DNA from: Streptomyces sp. WMMC940
GTDB lineage: Bacteria; Actinomycetota; Actinomycetes; Streptomycetales; Streptomycetaceae
NCBI RefSeq assembly: GCF_027460265.1
Contig: NZ_JAPZBC010000001.1
Coordinates: forward strand, 372,001-436,000
DNA: 64,000 nt
Direction of reading: 5' to 3'
Shown here: in pieces, positions 1 to 9,214 of the stretch
How the letters are laid out: each line of letters opens with the position of its first letter
Numbering within the stretch: the stretch's first letter is position 1
The notes under the pieces: generated by a model
What the model saw: only the letters and a program-made list of their open reading frames with translations
What the model was told of the DNA's origin: nothing
Databases searched by the model: none
Position numbers and translations under genes: made by a program

Positions 1-183
1 CTCGGCGAGCTGCCGGCGACGTACGTCAAGTGCCTGCTCGACGGGGAGGAGCCGAGCCCCGATGTGGCCGAACTGCTGCGTGGCGAGCACTGGCGGCTGG
101 TCGAACTGGACACCGGGCACTGGCCGATGTTCTCCCAACCGCACGAGCTGGCCCGGGTGCTCCTCGACGCGGCGGACACATAG
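1..183 (+). CDS. Alpha/beta hydrolase, C-terminal end (partial)
   Basis: This is the last 60 residues of a protein whose start lies before the window; frame 1 is open from base 1 to a TAG at 181-183. The tail contains DTGHWPMFSQP, the usual setting of the catalytic histidine in alpha/beta hydrolases (a histidine followed by a short helix to the C-terminus). The end LARVLLDAADT fits the last helix of that fold. The substrate cannot be judged from the tail. Inference rests on this one motif. Confidence 0.6.
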   Translation, partial: LGELPATYVKCLLDGEEPSPDVAELLRGEHWRLVELDTGHWPMFSQPHELARVLLDAADT

Positions 184-321
184 GACCCGCAGGCCCGGGC
201 GTCCACGGGCCCGCGAACCGCACCCGCCTCGACTCGACGCGGGGTGGCCCGCGCGAGCACGGCCCTGGGGCCCGGGACGGAGCCGGGCGGCCGGCCCCTG
301 CGCACCCTTCGGCGCGGGCCG

Positions 322-882
322 TCAGCCCCCGGCTCCGGCGCCGGCGGTCTGCCGGGCGAATTCCTTGAGGAAGGCCGCGCAGAAGGCGGTGAGGTCGTCC
401 GGTTTCCGGCTGGTGATCAGTGTGTTCGGGCCGCTACGGCAGATCTGCACCTGCTCGTCCACCCAGGTGCCGCCGGCGTTGCGGATGTCGGTGCGCAGGC
501 TGGGCCAGGAGGTCAGCGTCCTGCCGCGTACGACGTCGGCCTCGACGAGCGTCCACGGGGCGTGGCAGATGGCCGCCACCGGCTTGCCCGCCTCGAAGAA
601 CCCCCGGACGAAGGCGACGGCCTCGGAGTCCATGCGCAGGAAGTCGGGGTTGGCGACTCCTCCGGGGAGTACGAGGCCCGCGTAGTCCGTCACCGAGGCG
701 TCGGGGACGACCTGGTCGACGGCGAAGGTGTCCGCCTTGTCGAGGTGGTCGAAGGCCTGCACGCGGCCGGGTTCGACGGAGACCAGCCGAGGGGTGTGCC
801 CGGCGTCGACCACGGCCTGCCAGGGTCCGGTCAGTTCGATCTGCTCGACGCCTTCGTGCGCCGTGAGGAAGGCGATGTTCAT
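322..882 (-). CDS. DJ-1/PfpI family glutamine amidotransferase-like protein
   Basis: A 186-residue cytoplasmic protein of the DJ-1/PfpI family, whose members act as general stress proteins, deglycases or small proteases. The nucleophile elbow is visible as AAICHAPW with Cys106 and His107, and the acidic residue that activates the cysteine is probably Glu16 in EQIELTGP. The central VLPGGVANPDFLR is the family's glycine loop. The start at 882 gives the canonical beginning MNIAFL and has GAGAAGAG about ten bases upstream; the longer open frame upstream has no family similarity. Length is normal. The exact substrate is unknown. Confidence 0.85.
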   Translation of the reverse strand: MNIAFLTAHEGVEQIELTGPWQAVVDAGHTPRLVSVEPGRVQAFDHLDKADTFAVDQVVPDASVTDYAGLVLPGGVANPDFLRMDSEAVAFVRGFFEAGKPVAAICHAPWTLVEADVVRGRTLTSWPSLRTDIRNAGGTWVDEQVQICRSGPNTLITSRKPDDLTAFCAAFLKEFARQTAGAGAGG

Positions 883-1144
883 GGGCTCGGCTCTTCTCTC
901 CCCCGCTTCTGCGTCACCGGCCCGGCTCGCTGCCGGGGTCCGGCCCTGTCCGGCGGTGCGCGTACCCGTCCGTGTGCCCGGTATGCGGGGACTACCGCAA
1001 CAGCGCCGCGCGGCATCCCCGGGCCCGGCCCGGTTGCACCGTGTCCGCCGGCCCCCCGTAGCGCTGCGTCCGGCCGGGCGATCCATCGCGTCATCGGCGG
1101 ACGCCGGGCGGGCCCGTTCAGGCCCGGACGTCCCGGCCGGCGCT

Positions 1145-1987
1145 TCAGGCTCTCCAGTGTGCGGGACGGCGGAGTCCCGACGGCAGCCGCGTCGCCGCGT
1201 CGCCCCTCGCCTGCTGGAGCTGCGGCTGGGTGAGGAAGATGCTGCCGGTGAGGTCGGCACCCGAGAGGTCGGTGTCCCTGAGGTCGGCGCCGAGGAGATC
1301 TGCCAGACGCAGATCGGCTCCGCCGAGGTCGGCGGCGATCAGGCAGGCACCGCGCAGATCCGCGCCGTGGAGGTCGGCGCGCGCGAGCCTGGCCCCGAGG
1401 AGGTCGGCGCCCCTGCGGTTCTTCCCCCGGCCCGGCTCGGCCCCGGCCCTCGCCAGCGCGCTCGCACTGAGCAGCAGTTCGCCCGTACGGCCGCGAAGCG
1501 CGGCGACGTCGGTCCCGAGCAGCTCATCGGGCTCCCGCAGTGTCACCGCCTCGATCTCGTCGCGGAGAGCACGTGCAGCCGGGTGCACCGGACGGGCCGC
1601 CGGCAGCGACAGAGCAGCGGTCAAGTACCACAGCAGTTCGTGCAGTCGGCGCATCACGGGAAAGACGTCGAACATCTGCCGGGCGCTGCCCGGGGCCGAT
1701 CGCCAGCTCCGTCCCGCGAACGTCACCTGGGAGACCTTCTGACCCGCGCCGAAGCAGTCGTACACGGTGCAGCCGGAGAATCCGCCGTCCCGGAGCCGGG
1801 TGTGGATGCCGCAGCGGAAGTCGTCGCGAAGGTTGCCGCAGGGCCGGCCCGCGGGTTTGTCGACGGCGAAGTCGGCCGAGGCCGAGAAGGGCAGGGCCAC
1901 GCAGCAGAGGGCGAAGCAGTCACCGCAGTCGGCCCGCAGCGCCGAGGTGCCGGGAGGGGGTGCCGCGTCCTGGTGCGCTTCGGTCAC
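1145..1987 (-). CDS. Pentapeptide repeat-containing protein
   Basis: A 280-residue protein starting with GTG at 1987, with a purine-rich AGGCAGGG upstream. The N-terminal ~90 residues are cysteine-rich (CGDCFALCC, CGNL, CGIH, GCTVYDCFG), a spacing that suggests metal or disulfide binding. A helical middle follows, then about 18 pentapeptide repeats of the A(D/N)LXX type (GADLLGARLARADL and onward) near residues 185-260. Pentapeptide repeats fold as a right-handed square beta-helix and often mediate protein or DNA-like interactions. This N-terminal arrangement is, to my knowledge, common in Streptomyces but without assigned function. Confidence 0.75.
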   Translation of the reverse strand: MTEAHQDAAPPPGTSALRADCGDCFALCCVALPFSASADFAVDKPAGRPCGNLRDDFRCGIHTRLRDGGFSGCTVYDCFGAGQKVSQVTFAGRSWRSAPGSARQMFDVFPVMRRLHELLWYLTAALSLPAARPVHPAARALRDEIEAVTLREPDELLGTDVAALRGRTGELLLSASALARAGAEPGRGKNRRGADLLGARLARADLHGADLRGACLIAADLGGADLRLADLLGADLRDTDLSGADLTGSIFLTQPQLQQARGDAATRLPSGLRRPAHWRA

Positions 1988-2213
1988 TGAGCCCTGCCTC
2001 TTCCGTTTCCGTGCAGCGAACGGGATGTCAGGGCCAGTGTTCCCCATCCGGAACGGCCCTTCGCCCCCGACCCACCCCCTTCTGCGTGCGTTTGCCCGGA
2101 GGGCCCCCGGGCAGGCGCTCACATGTGCTTCGGAGCCCTGCGTGCCCTGCGCGCCCCGGGCCGCCTTCGGCTCCTGGCGATCGACACCGTCAGCACCCCA
2201 CGAGGAGCTGAGA

Positions 2214-3095
2214 GTGAGCAAGCAGACGCATGAGCGCGGCAGGCACCCCCACGCCGACGCCCCGGACACGGCGGCCGCCTTCGCCCGGCTGGCCCGGCTC
2301 ACCGACGGGCCGGAGAGAACCGCGCTGCGGGAGGAACTGGTGCGCGCCTGGCTGCCCATGGCCGACCGGCTGGCGGGGCGCTACCGCAACCGGGGCGAGG
2401 CGCTGGAGGATCTGCGCCAGGTCGCCGCACTGGGGCTGGTGAAGGCCGTGGAACGGTACGACCCGGACCGCGGCGGGGCGTTCGAGTCGTTCGCCGTCCC
2501 GACGATCAACGGGGAGATCAAGCGGCACTTTCGCGACCATACGTGGACCGTGCACGTGCCACGCCGGGTGCAGGACCTGCGCAACCGGGTCCGCACCGCC
2601 CGCCAGGAGCTCGACCAGACCGTCGGCGGCCGTGAGCCGAGTGCCGCCGAGATCGCGCGGCAGGCGGGCATGACGGAGGAGGAGGCCGGGGCGGGTCTGG
2701 AGGCCCTCGGCAGCTACCGCGCCCTCTCCCTCGACGCGGAGGTGCAGGGCAGCGAGGACGGTTACACGCTGGCCGACGCGATGGGCGGCCCCGATCCGGC
2801 GCTCGACGTCGTCATCGACCGCGAGGCGGTCAGGCCCCGTCTGGACGGGCTGCCGGACCGCGAGCGGCGGATACTCTATCTGCGCTTCTTCCGGGACATG
2901 ACGCAGAGGGGCATAGCGGAGGACCTCGGTATCTCGCAGATGCACGTCTCCCGTCTGATCGACCGTTGCTGCAGCCGGCTGCGGGACGAGATCCTGCGCG
3001 ACGCGGTGGCGGCCGGCTGCGAGACGCGGCCGCCGCAACGGCGCCCCGCGCGACGCCGGGCACTGCGCAGGCCCTGCTCCTCCGTGCGGCGGTGA
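2214..3095 (+). CDS. SigB/SigF/SigG-family alternative RNA polymerase sigma factor
   Basis: A 293-residue group 3 sigma factor that directs RNA polymerase to stress or developmental promoters. Region 2 spans about residues 43-115, with the core-binding EDLRQVAALGLVKAVERYD and the recognition stretch after GGAFESFAVPTING. Region 3 follows, and region 4 ends in the helix-turn-helix GIAEDLGISQMHVSRL. The start is GTG at 2214, set by GAGGAG six bases upstream; the longer frame is an artefact. The basic tail after residue 265 is longer than usual. No anti-sigma or anti-anti-sigma gene lies beside it, so its control cannot be read from context. Confidence 0.9.
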   Translation: MSKQTHERGRHPHADAPDTAAAFARLARLTDGPERTALREELVRAWLPMADRLAGRYRNRGEALEDLRQVAALGLVKAVERYDPDRGGAFESFAVPTINGEIKRHFRDHTWTVHVPRRVQDLRNRVRTARQELDQTVGGREPSAAEIARQAGMTEEEAGAGLEALGSYRALSLDAEVQGSEDGYTLADAMGGPDPALDVVIDREAVRPRLDGLPDRERRILYLRFFRDMTQRGIAEDLGISQMHVSRLIDRCCSRLRDEILRDAVAAGCETRPPQRRPARRRALRRPCSSVRR

Positions 3096-3257
3096 TCGCT
3101 GCGACGGGGCGCCGCGCGGGGCCGGGTGCCACCTCGGGCTCTCGCCCGGTGGTCGTCCGTGTCCCCGCGAGGGGTTGAGGCGGGGCCGACCGGCACCCCG
3201 GCCCCCACCCCGGCGGACCTCCGCACCTCCGGCGGGCGACGGCGGGCACCCCGCGGG

Positions 3258-4253
3258 TCATCCCGGGCCGTCCTCCGTGCGCGGGCCGTCCGGTCCCGCG
3301 CCCGCCGGGCCGGCCGCCCGCCGGCCGAGCCTGTCGACGGCGCCGACGACCCGGTCCCAGAACCTCTCCTGGTCGAGGCCCACCGCGACGCGGGCGTTGA
3401 CCGGCCGGTCGAGGTACCGGTGCAGATCCACGACGGTCGCCCCGCGTGTGAACTCCCCGCGGAGTTCGACGGCGACGCTCGCGTCGACACAGCGCACGAT
3501 CCCCGGGTCGATGACCCGGGCCACCGCCACCGGGTCGTGCAGGGGTGGCGCCGGAAACCCCCAGAGCCGGCGGTAGGTGGCGGCGAAGAACGTCATCAAC
3601 TCCGCGCAGATGCGCCCGAGGTCCGTGCCGAGCCCCTCCAGCCGGGCGAGCACATCGGGGGTGACGAGTGCCTGGTGGGAGACGTTGAGCCCGCACATGG
3701 TCACGGGCAGCCCGCTGCGGAAGACGATGTCGGCGGCCTCCGGGTCGACGTACATGTTGAACTCGGCTGCGGGAGTGCGGTTTCCGCGTTCCGTCGAGCC
3801 GCCCATGAGCACGATCTCGCGGATGTGCTCCGCCGCGTCGGGATGCCGGGTGAGCAGCAGGGCGACATTGGTCAGCGGGGCGGTCGGGACGAGGGTCACG
3901 GGCTCCGGGTGCCGGGTCAGGAGCCGATGCATGAGGTCGACGGCGTGCTCGGGCACGGTGCCGACGGTCGGTTCGCCGAAGCTCGGCCCGTCCATGCCCG
4001 ACTCGCCGTGGACGTCGTCCGCGACGTGGAGTTCCCGGACGAGGGGTCGGGCACAGCCTGCGGCTACGGGCACGTCGGTGATGCCCGCGGCGGTGCAGAT
4101 GCGACGGGCGTTGAGCGTCGTCTTCTCCAGCACCTGGTTGCCCGCGACCGTGGTGATCGCGAGCAGGTCGATCGCGGGGTCCCCGGCGGCGAGCAGGATG
4201 GCGACGGCGTCGTCGTGCCCGGGGTCGCAGTCGAGGATGATCGGTACGGACAC
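3258..4253 (-). CDS. Inosine/uridine-preferring nucleoside hydrolase
   Basis: A 331-residue nucleoside hydrolase that splits ribonucleosides into base and ribose for purine and pyrimidine salvage. The calcium-binding signature DCDPGHDDA is at residues 8-16 (Asp8, Asp10, Asp14, Asp15). The second active-site segment AEFNMYVDPEAAD is present in the middle of the protein. The start is GTG at 4253 with GAGGAG five bases upstream. It follows the conservon-like genes on the same strand, but a hairpin lies in between, so it is probably a separate transcript. Confidence 0.9.
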   Translation of the reverse strand: MSVPIILDCDPGHDDAVAILLAAGDPAIDLLAITTVAGNQVLEKTTLNARRICTAAGITDVPVAAGCARPLVRELHVADDVHGESGMDGPSFGEPTVGTVPEHAVDLMHRLLTRHPEPVTLVPTAPLTNVALLLTRHPDAAEHIREIVLMGGSTERGNRTPAAEFNMYVDPEAADIVFRSGLPVTMCGLNVSHQALVTPDVLARLEGLGTDLGRICAELMTFFAATYRRLWGFPAPPLHDPVAVARVIDPGIVRCVDASVAVELRGEFTRGATVVDLHRYLDRPVNARVAVGLDQERFWDRVVGAVDRLGRRAAGPAGAGPDGPRTEDGPG

Positions 4254-4580
4254 GTTGCTCCTCGGCGTCGGCGGCGGCGCGGGGGCGCCGGTGGTAAGGG
4301 GGCACCGGTACCGCGCCGGCCGCTACCGGCGCGGGCACGGACGTGCGGGCCGTGCGGGGAACGGCGGGTCCTGCGGGGGGACGACCCCACCAGTGTGCCC
4401 CGGTGGACGCCGCCAGGTGTGCTCCACCCGGACCGGCGGTCGGCCCGGCGTGGCGTCCGCGGACTCCGGATTCCCGGTCCGCATGTCCGGGACACCTGGG
4501 CCCGACCCTTCCGACCATCCGGCTCCCGCCCCCGATCCCCGGTCACCACCCGCCCGGTCCCCGGTCCGCCGGAGGACGGC
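4254..4580. other. Gap between DUF742 gene and nucleoside hydrolase
   Basis: This 327-base stretch holds the hairpin at 4311-4334 and no credible gene. It is where a conservon GTPase gene would normally follow, and none is present. Open frames here are unsupported GC-rich artefacts. Confidence 0.6.
4311..4334 (-). terminator. GC-rich hairpin downstream of the conservon-like genes
   Basis: A perfect nine-base stem (CCGCGCCGG at 4311-4319 with CCGGCGCGG at 4326-4334) closes a six-base loop. It has no T-run, as is common for Streptomyces terminators, and would end the 8111-4581 transcript before the nucleoside hydrolase. Confidence 0.5.
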
Positions 4581-4994
4581 TCAGAGGGCTCTGAGGCCGT
4601 CGATCACCTCCCGCAGAATCCTTTCGTCCGGAAGTCGCGCGGGCGGTACGGGCATGGAGACGGTGACGTGCCCGCCCTCCAGCAGATCGCCGACGAGCAC
4701 CCGTACGACCCCGACGGGCAGATCGGCGTCCGCCGCGAGCTCCGCGACCGACTGGGTCTCGGTGCGGCAGAGGTCCAGAAGTGCCCGGTGCTCGGGCCCG
4801 AGCAGGGACTCCGCGGCCCGGTCCGCCGCGTCGGCGGCGGCGTCGACGAGCGCGATGAGGTCGAGGCGCGCGGCGCACGGTCCCGGCTCCGTACGGCCTC
4901 CGGTCATGGCGTACGGGCGGACGAGCGGGCCCGCCTCCGCGTCGTACCAGCGGCTGCCCCGGAGGTCCGGGCCGCCGCCGTCGGCGTCGTTCAT
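4581..4994 (-). CDS. DUF742 domain protein (conservon component)
   Basis: A 137-residue DUF742 protein. The domain is recognised from WYDAEAGPLVRPYAMTGGRT at the N-terminus and the winged-helix-like end DLPVGVVRVLVGDLLEGGHV. In Streptomyces conservons, this component acts with a sensor kinase, a roadblock protein and a GTPase in a signalling complex that resembles eukaryotic G-protein systems. It lies 22 bases after the roadblock gene, on the same strand. The usual downstream GTPase is missing here; whether a GTPase encoded elsewhere is used cannot be told. Confidence 0.85.
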   Translation of the reverse strand: MNDADGGGPDLRGSRWYDAEAGPLVRPYAMTGGRTEPGPCAARLDLIALVDAAADAADRAAESLLGPEHRALLDLCRTETQSVAELAADADLPVGVVRVLVGDLLEGGHVTVSMPVPPARLPDERILREVIDGLRAL

Positions 4995-5016
4995 GTCGGT
5001 GGAGCCTCCCTGCGGG

Positions 5017-5451
5017 TCAGCCGGCGGCGGGCGGGGTCGCGGACATGCGCGGCGGGGTGCCGAGGTGCTCGCCGACGCGCTTCACGAGCCGCGCCATCTC
5101 GTAGGCGATCAGGCCCACATCGGCGGTGACGGAGCTGAGGACGGCGAGGCAGGAACCGTCCCCGGCGGCGGCGACGAAGAGGAACCCGTCGTCCATCTCG
5201 ACCATCGTCTGCCGGACCCCGCCGGTGCGGAAGTGGCGTCCCGCGCCTTTGGCGAGGCTGTGGAACCCGGAGGAGACGGCCGCGAGGTGCTCGGCGTCCT
5301 CCCGGGTGAGGCCGCCGGACGCGCCCACTGCGAGACCGTCGTTGGAGAGCACGACCGCGTGGCGGACCTCGCCCACCCGCAGCACCAGGTCGTCGAGCAG
5401 CCAGTCGAGTTCACCGGAGCGGGGGTGGAGGGTCCTCTCGTGGTCGATCAT
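5017..5451 (-). CDS. Roadblock/LC7 domain protein (conservon component)
   Basis: A 144-residue roadblock/LC7 domain protein. Recognisable parts are ELDWLLDDLVLRVGEVRHAV, then LSNDGLAVGAS, and the later FLFVAAAGDGSCLAVL strand pair. Such proteins form dimers that regulate small GTPases. Its ATG overlaps the stop of the upstream kinase gene (ATGA at 5448-5451), which indicates translational coupling and joint function with the kinase and the DUF742 protein. Confidence 0.88.
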   Translation of the reverse strand: MIDHERTLHPRSGELDWLLDDLVLRVGEVRHAVVLSNDGLAVGASGGLTREDAEHLAAVSSGFHSLAKGAGRHFRTGGVRQTMVEMDDGFLFVAAAGDGSCLAVLSSVTADVGLIAYEMARLVKRVGEHLGTPPRMSATPPAAG

Positions 5452-8111
5452 GCGTGGTCTCCTTCACTGCTGTGAGCGCTGCTGTGGGTGGGTCTGCCCG
5501 GGGCGGGCCCACCGCCGCGGGCCCAGCCGGCGCGGTAGGCGGTCATCCGGTCCCTGACCTGCTCCGGGGTGCGTTCCGGACCCTCGTGCGGGGCGTGCCC
5601 TGACGGGTCCGGCTGTTCGATCCGCGCCGGCTCGCGCAACTGGGGGACGAGGCTGGCCTGCCTCACGCGGCGCGGCAGGCCGCCCGCGTCCTCCGGAGTG
5701 GAGTGGTCTCCGCGGGCGGCGGCGCCCTGAGCCGACGGCCGGACACCGGCATGTCCGGCGCGGGGGCCGTCGGGGGGTGGTGACGGGGTACGGTCGCGCA
5801 GCCTCAGGGCGATGACCCCGGGCGGCGGCGGGGCCGCTCCCCGCGACCGGGCTTCGTTGCCCTGCCCGCCGGGCCGGGCCGTCAGGGACCGGTCGTCGTG
5901 GGGTGCCGGACACGGTGCGGCGTCCGGCACGGCGTAGGGGGCGGAGTGCGTCACGGGCCGTGGCACCGGCTCGGGTTCGGGCTCGCGGCGCCCGGGTGCC
6001 GGTGGGGCGGCGCCCGCCGGCAGGGCGCTCTGCAGCAGCGCGGTGGGGAGCAGGACGACCGCGGTGGTCCCTCCGTACGGCGAGGTCCGCAGTCTCACCT
6101 TGATGTCGTGGCGCGCCGACAACCGGCTGACGACGAACAGGCCCAGCCGGTCGCTGTCGAAGAGGTCGAGCGCCTCGGACTGCTCGATACGGCGGTTGGC
6201 GTCCGAGAGGGCCTCCCTGCCCATGCCGAGTCCCCGGTCCTCGATCTCCAGTGCGTAGCCGTTCCCGACGGGTTCGCCGCTGACCCTGACCTTGGTGTGC
6301 GGAGGCGAGAACTGTGCCGCGTTCTCGACGAGCTCGGCGAGCAGATGGGTGAGGTCGGCGACCGCGGCCCCGACCACCGCGGCCTCGGGCAGTTGCCGTA
6401 CCTCGACCCGCGCGTAGTCCTCCACCTCGGACACGGCGGCGCGGACGACGTCGGTGAGCGGCACGGGCACCCGCCAGGCCCGTCCCGGTGCCGCGCCGGA
6501 CAGGATGATCAGGCTCTCCGCGTGGCGGCGCATACGGGTCGTCAGATGGTCGAGGCGGAAGAGGTCTCCGAGCTCGCCGGGGTCCTCGGCACGGCGTTCC
6601 ATGCTGTCGAGCAGGGTGAGCTGCCGATGGACCAGGACCTGGCTGCGGCGCGCCAGGTTGACGAACACACCGGAGATGCCACGGCTGAGTTCGGCGCGTT
6701 CGACGGCGGCGCTGAGGGCGGCGCGGTGGACGGTCGACAGTGCCTCGCCGACCTCGGCGATCTCGTCCTGCGGCGGCGGCCCCGGCGGCGCCTCGGCCCG
6801 GACGTCGATGTCCTCGCCGGACCGGAGGCGGCGCATGGCGTGGGGCAGTTTGTGACGGGCCATCTCCAGGGCCGTGTTGCGGAGACTGACGAGTTCGACC
6901 ACGAGGGCCCGGCCGATGCGTACGGAGATGACGAGGGAGGCGGTCACCGCGGCCAGACCGAGGAGGACCGCGGCGCCGGCGGCGGTGAACATGCCCTGTC
7001 CGACCGGGTCGGCCCGGTCCGCCGCGCCGCGCCGGGCGCTCTTCTCGATGTCCAGCATCCCGGCGTGGACCGCGCCGTGGGCGGTGTCCCAGGTGGTGAC
7101 GGGCACGGCCGAGGCCGCGCGGCGTCCCGCAGGCGCGGCGGCGGTGGCGTCCTCGGCGGACCGGAGGTCCCGGTACGCGCTCTGCGCCTCGAGTTCGCGC
7201 CAGGCGGCCCGCTCGCGCGGCCGCAGGTCGGCGACGGCGGACTCGGTGAGCGCACGACGGGTCTCCACGGCGCCGGTGAACCGCCGCAGCCTGTCGGCGG
7301 TGAACGAACGGCCGGCCCGGGCGGCGGTGAGCAGTGCGTCCTCGCGGGCGAGCATCTCGCCGGCCCGGGCGAATTCGAGCTGCACCCGGGCGTCCGGGCC
7401 CGTGCCGGGGTCCTGGACGCCGGCGAGTGCGCCGACGACGCCGAAGCCGGTGCCGATGGCCGTCGTGTACTGCTCGTAGGCGCTGTCCCAGTCGGTACCG
7501 CCGTCGAGCACCGATACGCGGAGGGCGGCGAGTGCGCGGCCCTGGGCGACGAACGCGGTCAGCCGCCCGAAGACGTCACGGGGCAGATCGCCCCCGTCCG
7601 CGACGGTGTGGGACGGGTCGAGGGACAGGTCGGCGAACGCGGCGTCGGTGGCCTTGGCCTGCTGCTGGAGTTCGGCGGCGCGCGGGCCGTCGGGGGCGGC
7701 GATCTGCCGGAGGGCCGCGCGCCGTTCGGCCTGGAGAGCGGTCACGGTCTCCGCTACGGGTCCGCGGACGCGGTCCTCGACGTCCTGGAGCTGCCGGAGC
7801 CGCGCGATGTCCTGCGCGGTGGTGACGGTGGCGAACCCCCAGAGGGCGAGCAGGGAGACGACCGGGACCATCAGCAGGGAGATGATCTTGGCGCGTACGG
7901 TCCGGGGACGCAGCTGCAGGCGCTCCCCCGGGCGTCGCGGTGCCTGCCCGCGGCGTGCGTCGGCCGGTCGGTGGGCGGGGCCGGGCCCGGCCCGTTCGTC
8001 CGCGGGCGGTCCTGCGTGGGCACGGCGGCCGCGGACGGCCGGAGAGCCGGCGGCCTTCGCTGGTCGCGGGGGCGGCGTCTCGGCGCCGGGCTTGCTGCGA
8101 GGTGTGCGCAT
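5448..8111 (-). CDS. Nitrate/nitrite-sensing (NIT) domain histidine kinase, conservon type
   Basis: An 887-residue membrane sensor kinase. After a basic proline-rich start comes a membrane segment near residues 75-95 (SLLMVPVVSLLALWGFATV), an extracytoplasmic helical NIT sensor domain of about 270 residues, a second membrane helix (GAAVLLGLAAVTASLVISV), a HAMP-like linker and an HATPase domain with N-box ELVENAAQFSPP and G1 box EDRGLGMG. The last ~200 residues are disordered and proline-rich. The start at 8111 has GAGGAGG just upstream. The ATGA overlap with the roadblock gene and the DUF742 gene beyond make this a conservon-like unit. Confidence 0.9.
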   Translation of the reverse strand: MRTPRSKPGAETPPPRPAKAAGSPAVRGRRAHAGPPADERAGPGPAHRPADARRGQAPRRPGERLQLRPRTVRAKIISLLMVPVVSLLALWGFATVTTAQDIARLRQLQDVEDRVRGPVAETVTALQAERRAALRQIAAPDGPRAAELQQQAKATDAAFADLSLDPSHTVADGGDLPRDVFGRLTAFVAQGRALAALRVSVLDGGTDWDSAYEQYTTAIGTGFGVVGALAGVQDPGTGPDARVQLEFARAGEMLAREDALLTAARAGRSFTADRLRRFTGAVETRRALTESAVADLRPRERAAWRELEAQSAYRDLRSAEDATAAAPAGRRAASAVPVTTWDTAHGAVHAGMLDIEKSARRGAADRADPVGQGMFTAAGAAVLLGLAAVTASLVISVRIGRALVVELVSLRNTALEMARHKLPHAMRRLRSGEDIDVRAEAPPGPPPQDEIAEVGEALSTVHRAALSAAVERAELSRGISGVFVNLARRSQVLVHRQLTLLDSMERRAEDPGELGDLFRLDHLTTRMRRHAESLIILSGAAPGRAWRVPVPLTDVVRAAVSEVEDYARVEVRQLPEAAVVGAAVADLTHLLAELVENAAQFSPPHTKVRVSGEPVGNGYALEIEDRGLGMGREALSDANRRIEQSEALDLFDSDRLGLFVVSRLSARHDIKVRLRTSPYGGTTAVVLLPTALLQSALPAGAAPPAPGRREPEPEPVPRPVTHSAPYAVPDAAPCPAPHDDRSLTARPGGQGNEARSRGAAPPPPGVIALRLRDRTPSPPPDGPRAGHAGVRPSAQGAAARGDHSTPEDAGGLPRRVRQASLVPQLREPARIEQPDPSGHAPHEGPERTPEQVRDRMTAYRAGWARGGGPAPGRPTHSSAHSSEGDHA

Positions 8112-8240
8112 GGCCTCCTCGTTCCGGGTACGGGGTGTCGGGTACGGCGGGACGGCCGTGCGGGGGCGGTGGGCCCGGGACGCCGGACGGTCCGGGGCGT
8201 ACCGGATGACGGTCCGGGCGTGCCGGATGACAGGGGCGCC

Positions 8241-9041
8241 CTACGACGTGGTCGGTGCCGGGGCGGACACCTCGGGCTCGGGCTCGGTGGTCCGCTCGGC
8301 CGACGCGTAGGCGGCCCGTTCGTGTGCCGTCGGAGTGAGGGCGACGAAGGCCGAGGTGAGGAAGAGGTACGAGCCGAGGCCGACGGCCAGGGGGAAGATG
8401 AACTGCATCGTCGTGGCCCCGGGCAGCACCGCGTCCGAGGGCGCGACCCTCACGCTCACGGCGAGCATGCCGGTGTAGTGCATGCTGCTGACGGCCGCGC
8501 CCATGACGAGGGAGGCGACGGCGACCGCGCGCGGCGACCTGATGTTGAGCGCGGCCCACAGGGCGGCGGTCGCGGCGACCACGGCGATGACGACGGAGAG
8601 GGCGACGAGCAACGGGTCGTAGGTGACGTCGCCGTGCAGCCGGAGGGCCGCCATGCCGAGGTAGTGCATGCTGGCGACACCCAGTCCGGTGGTCAGCCCG
8701 CCCAGGAGCAGGGCGCGGACCCGATCGCGGCCGTGACCGACGGCGAAGACCCCCACGCCGACGACGGCCATGGCGACGACCAGGCTGAGGATGGTGAGCG
8801 GGACGTTGTAGCGGATGTCGGTGCCTGTGACACCGAATCCGAGCATCGCGACGAAGTGCATCGTCCAGATGCCGGTGCCGATGGCGGAGGCCGCCGTGAG
8901 CAGCCAGTTGCGGCGCGAGCGGCCGGTCGCGTCGATCGCGCGCACGGTGCAGCGCAGCCCGAGGGCGGCGCCGATGCAGGCCATCGCGTACGACAGCGCG
9001 GGGGTCAGCCAGCCGAATGTGGCGTGGTCCAGGTGTCCCAT
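8241..9041 (-). CDS. MHYT domain integral membrane sensor
   Basis: A 266-residue membrane protein with about seven helices. The repeated MHYT signature is seen three times as MHFVAMLGF, MHYLGMAAL and MHYTGMLAV. MHYT domains are predicted to bind copper and sense oxygen, carbon monoxide or nitric oxide at the outer membrane face. Here the domain stands alone with a short cytoplasmic tail rich in Pro and Glu, so a partner must relay any signal. The NIT kinase lies next on the same strand after 129 bases and is a plausible partner (inference). That short gap carries short direct repeats around CCGGATGAC. Confidence 0.88.
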   Translation of the reverse strand: MGHLDHATFGWLTPALSYAMACIGAALGLRCTVRAIDATGRSRRNWLLTAASAIGTGIWTMHFVAMLGFGVTGTDIRYNVPLTILSLVVAMAVVGVGVFAVGHGRDRVRALLLGGLTTGLGVASMHYLGMAALRLHGDVTYDPLLVALSVVIAVVAATAALWAALNIRSPRAVAVASLVMGAAVSSMHYTGMLAVSVRVAPSDAVLPGATTMQFIFPLAVGLGSYLFLTSAFVALTPTAHERAAYASAERTTEPEPEVSAPAPTTS

Positions 9042-9214
9042 GGCTCAGGGACGGTAGTCCCGATGGGGGCGCGGGGCGGGGGCGCATTTCGAAAGCTATT
9101 GGAATATGACAGCTGATGTTTCAGAACGATCGCGCCGAGGTCGAACGTGTGCACCGCACGGCTGTTCCGGTGGCGATCGGCGAGTCGGGCCGGGACTGCG
9201 GGATCATGGGGCGC

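Noticed and set aside
244..1233. Plus-strand frame over the DJ-1 gene
   Set aside because: It is antisense to a gene with a clear family match, and its sequence is low-complexity.
5898..9116. A 1072-residue plus-strand frame
   Set aside because: It is the antisense shadow of the NIT kinase and MHYT genes, which have strong domain matches on the minus strand. Low-complexity Gly/Ala/Arg composition.
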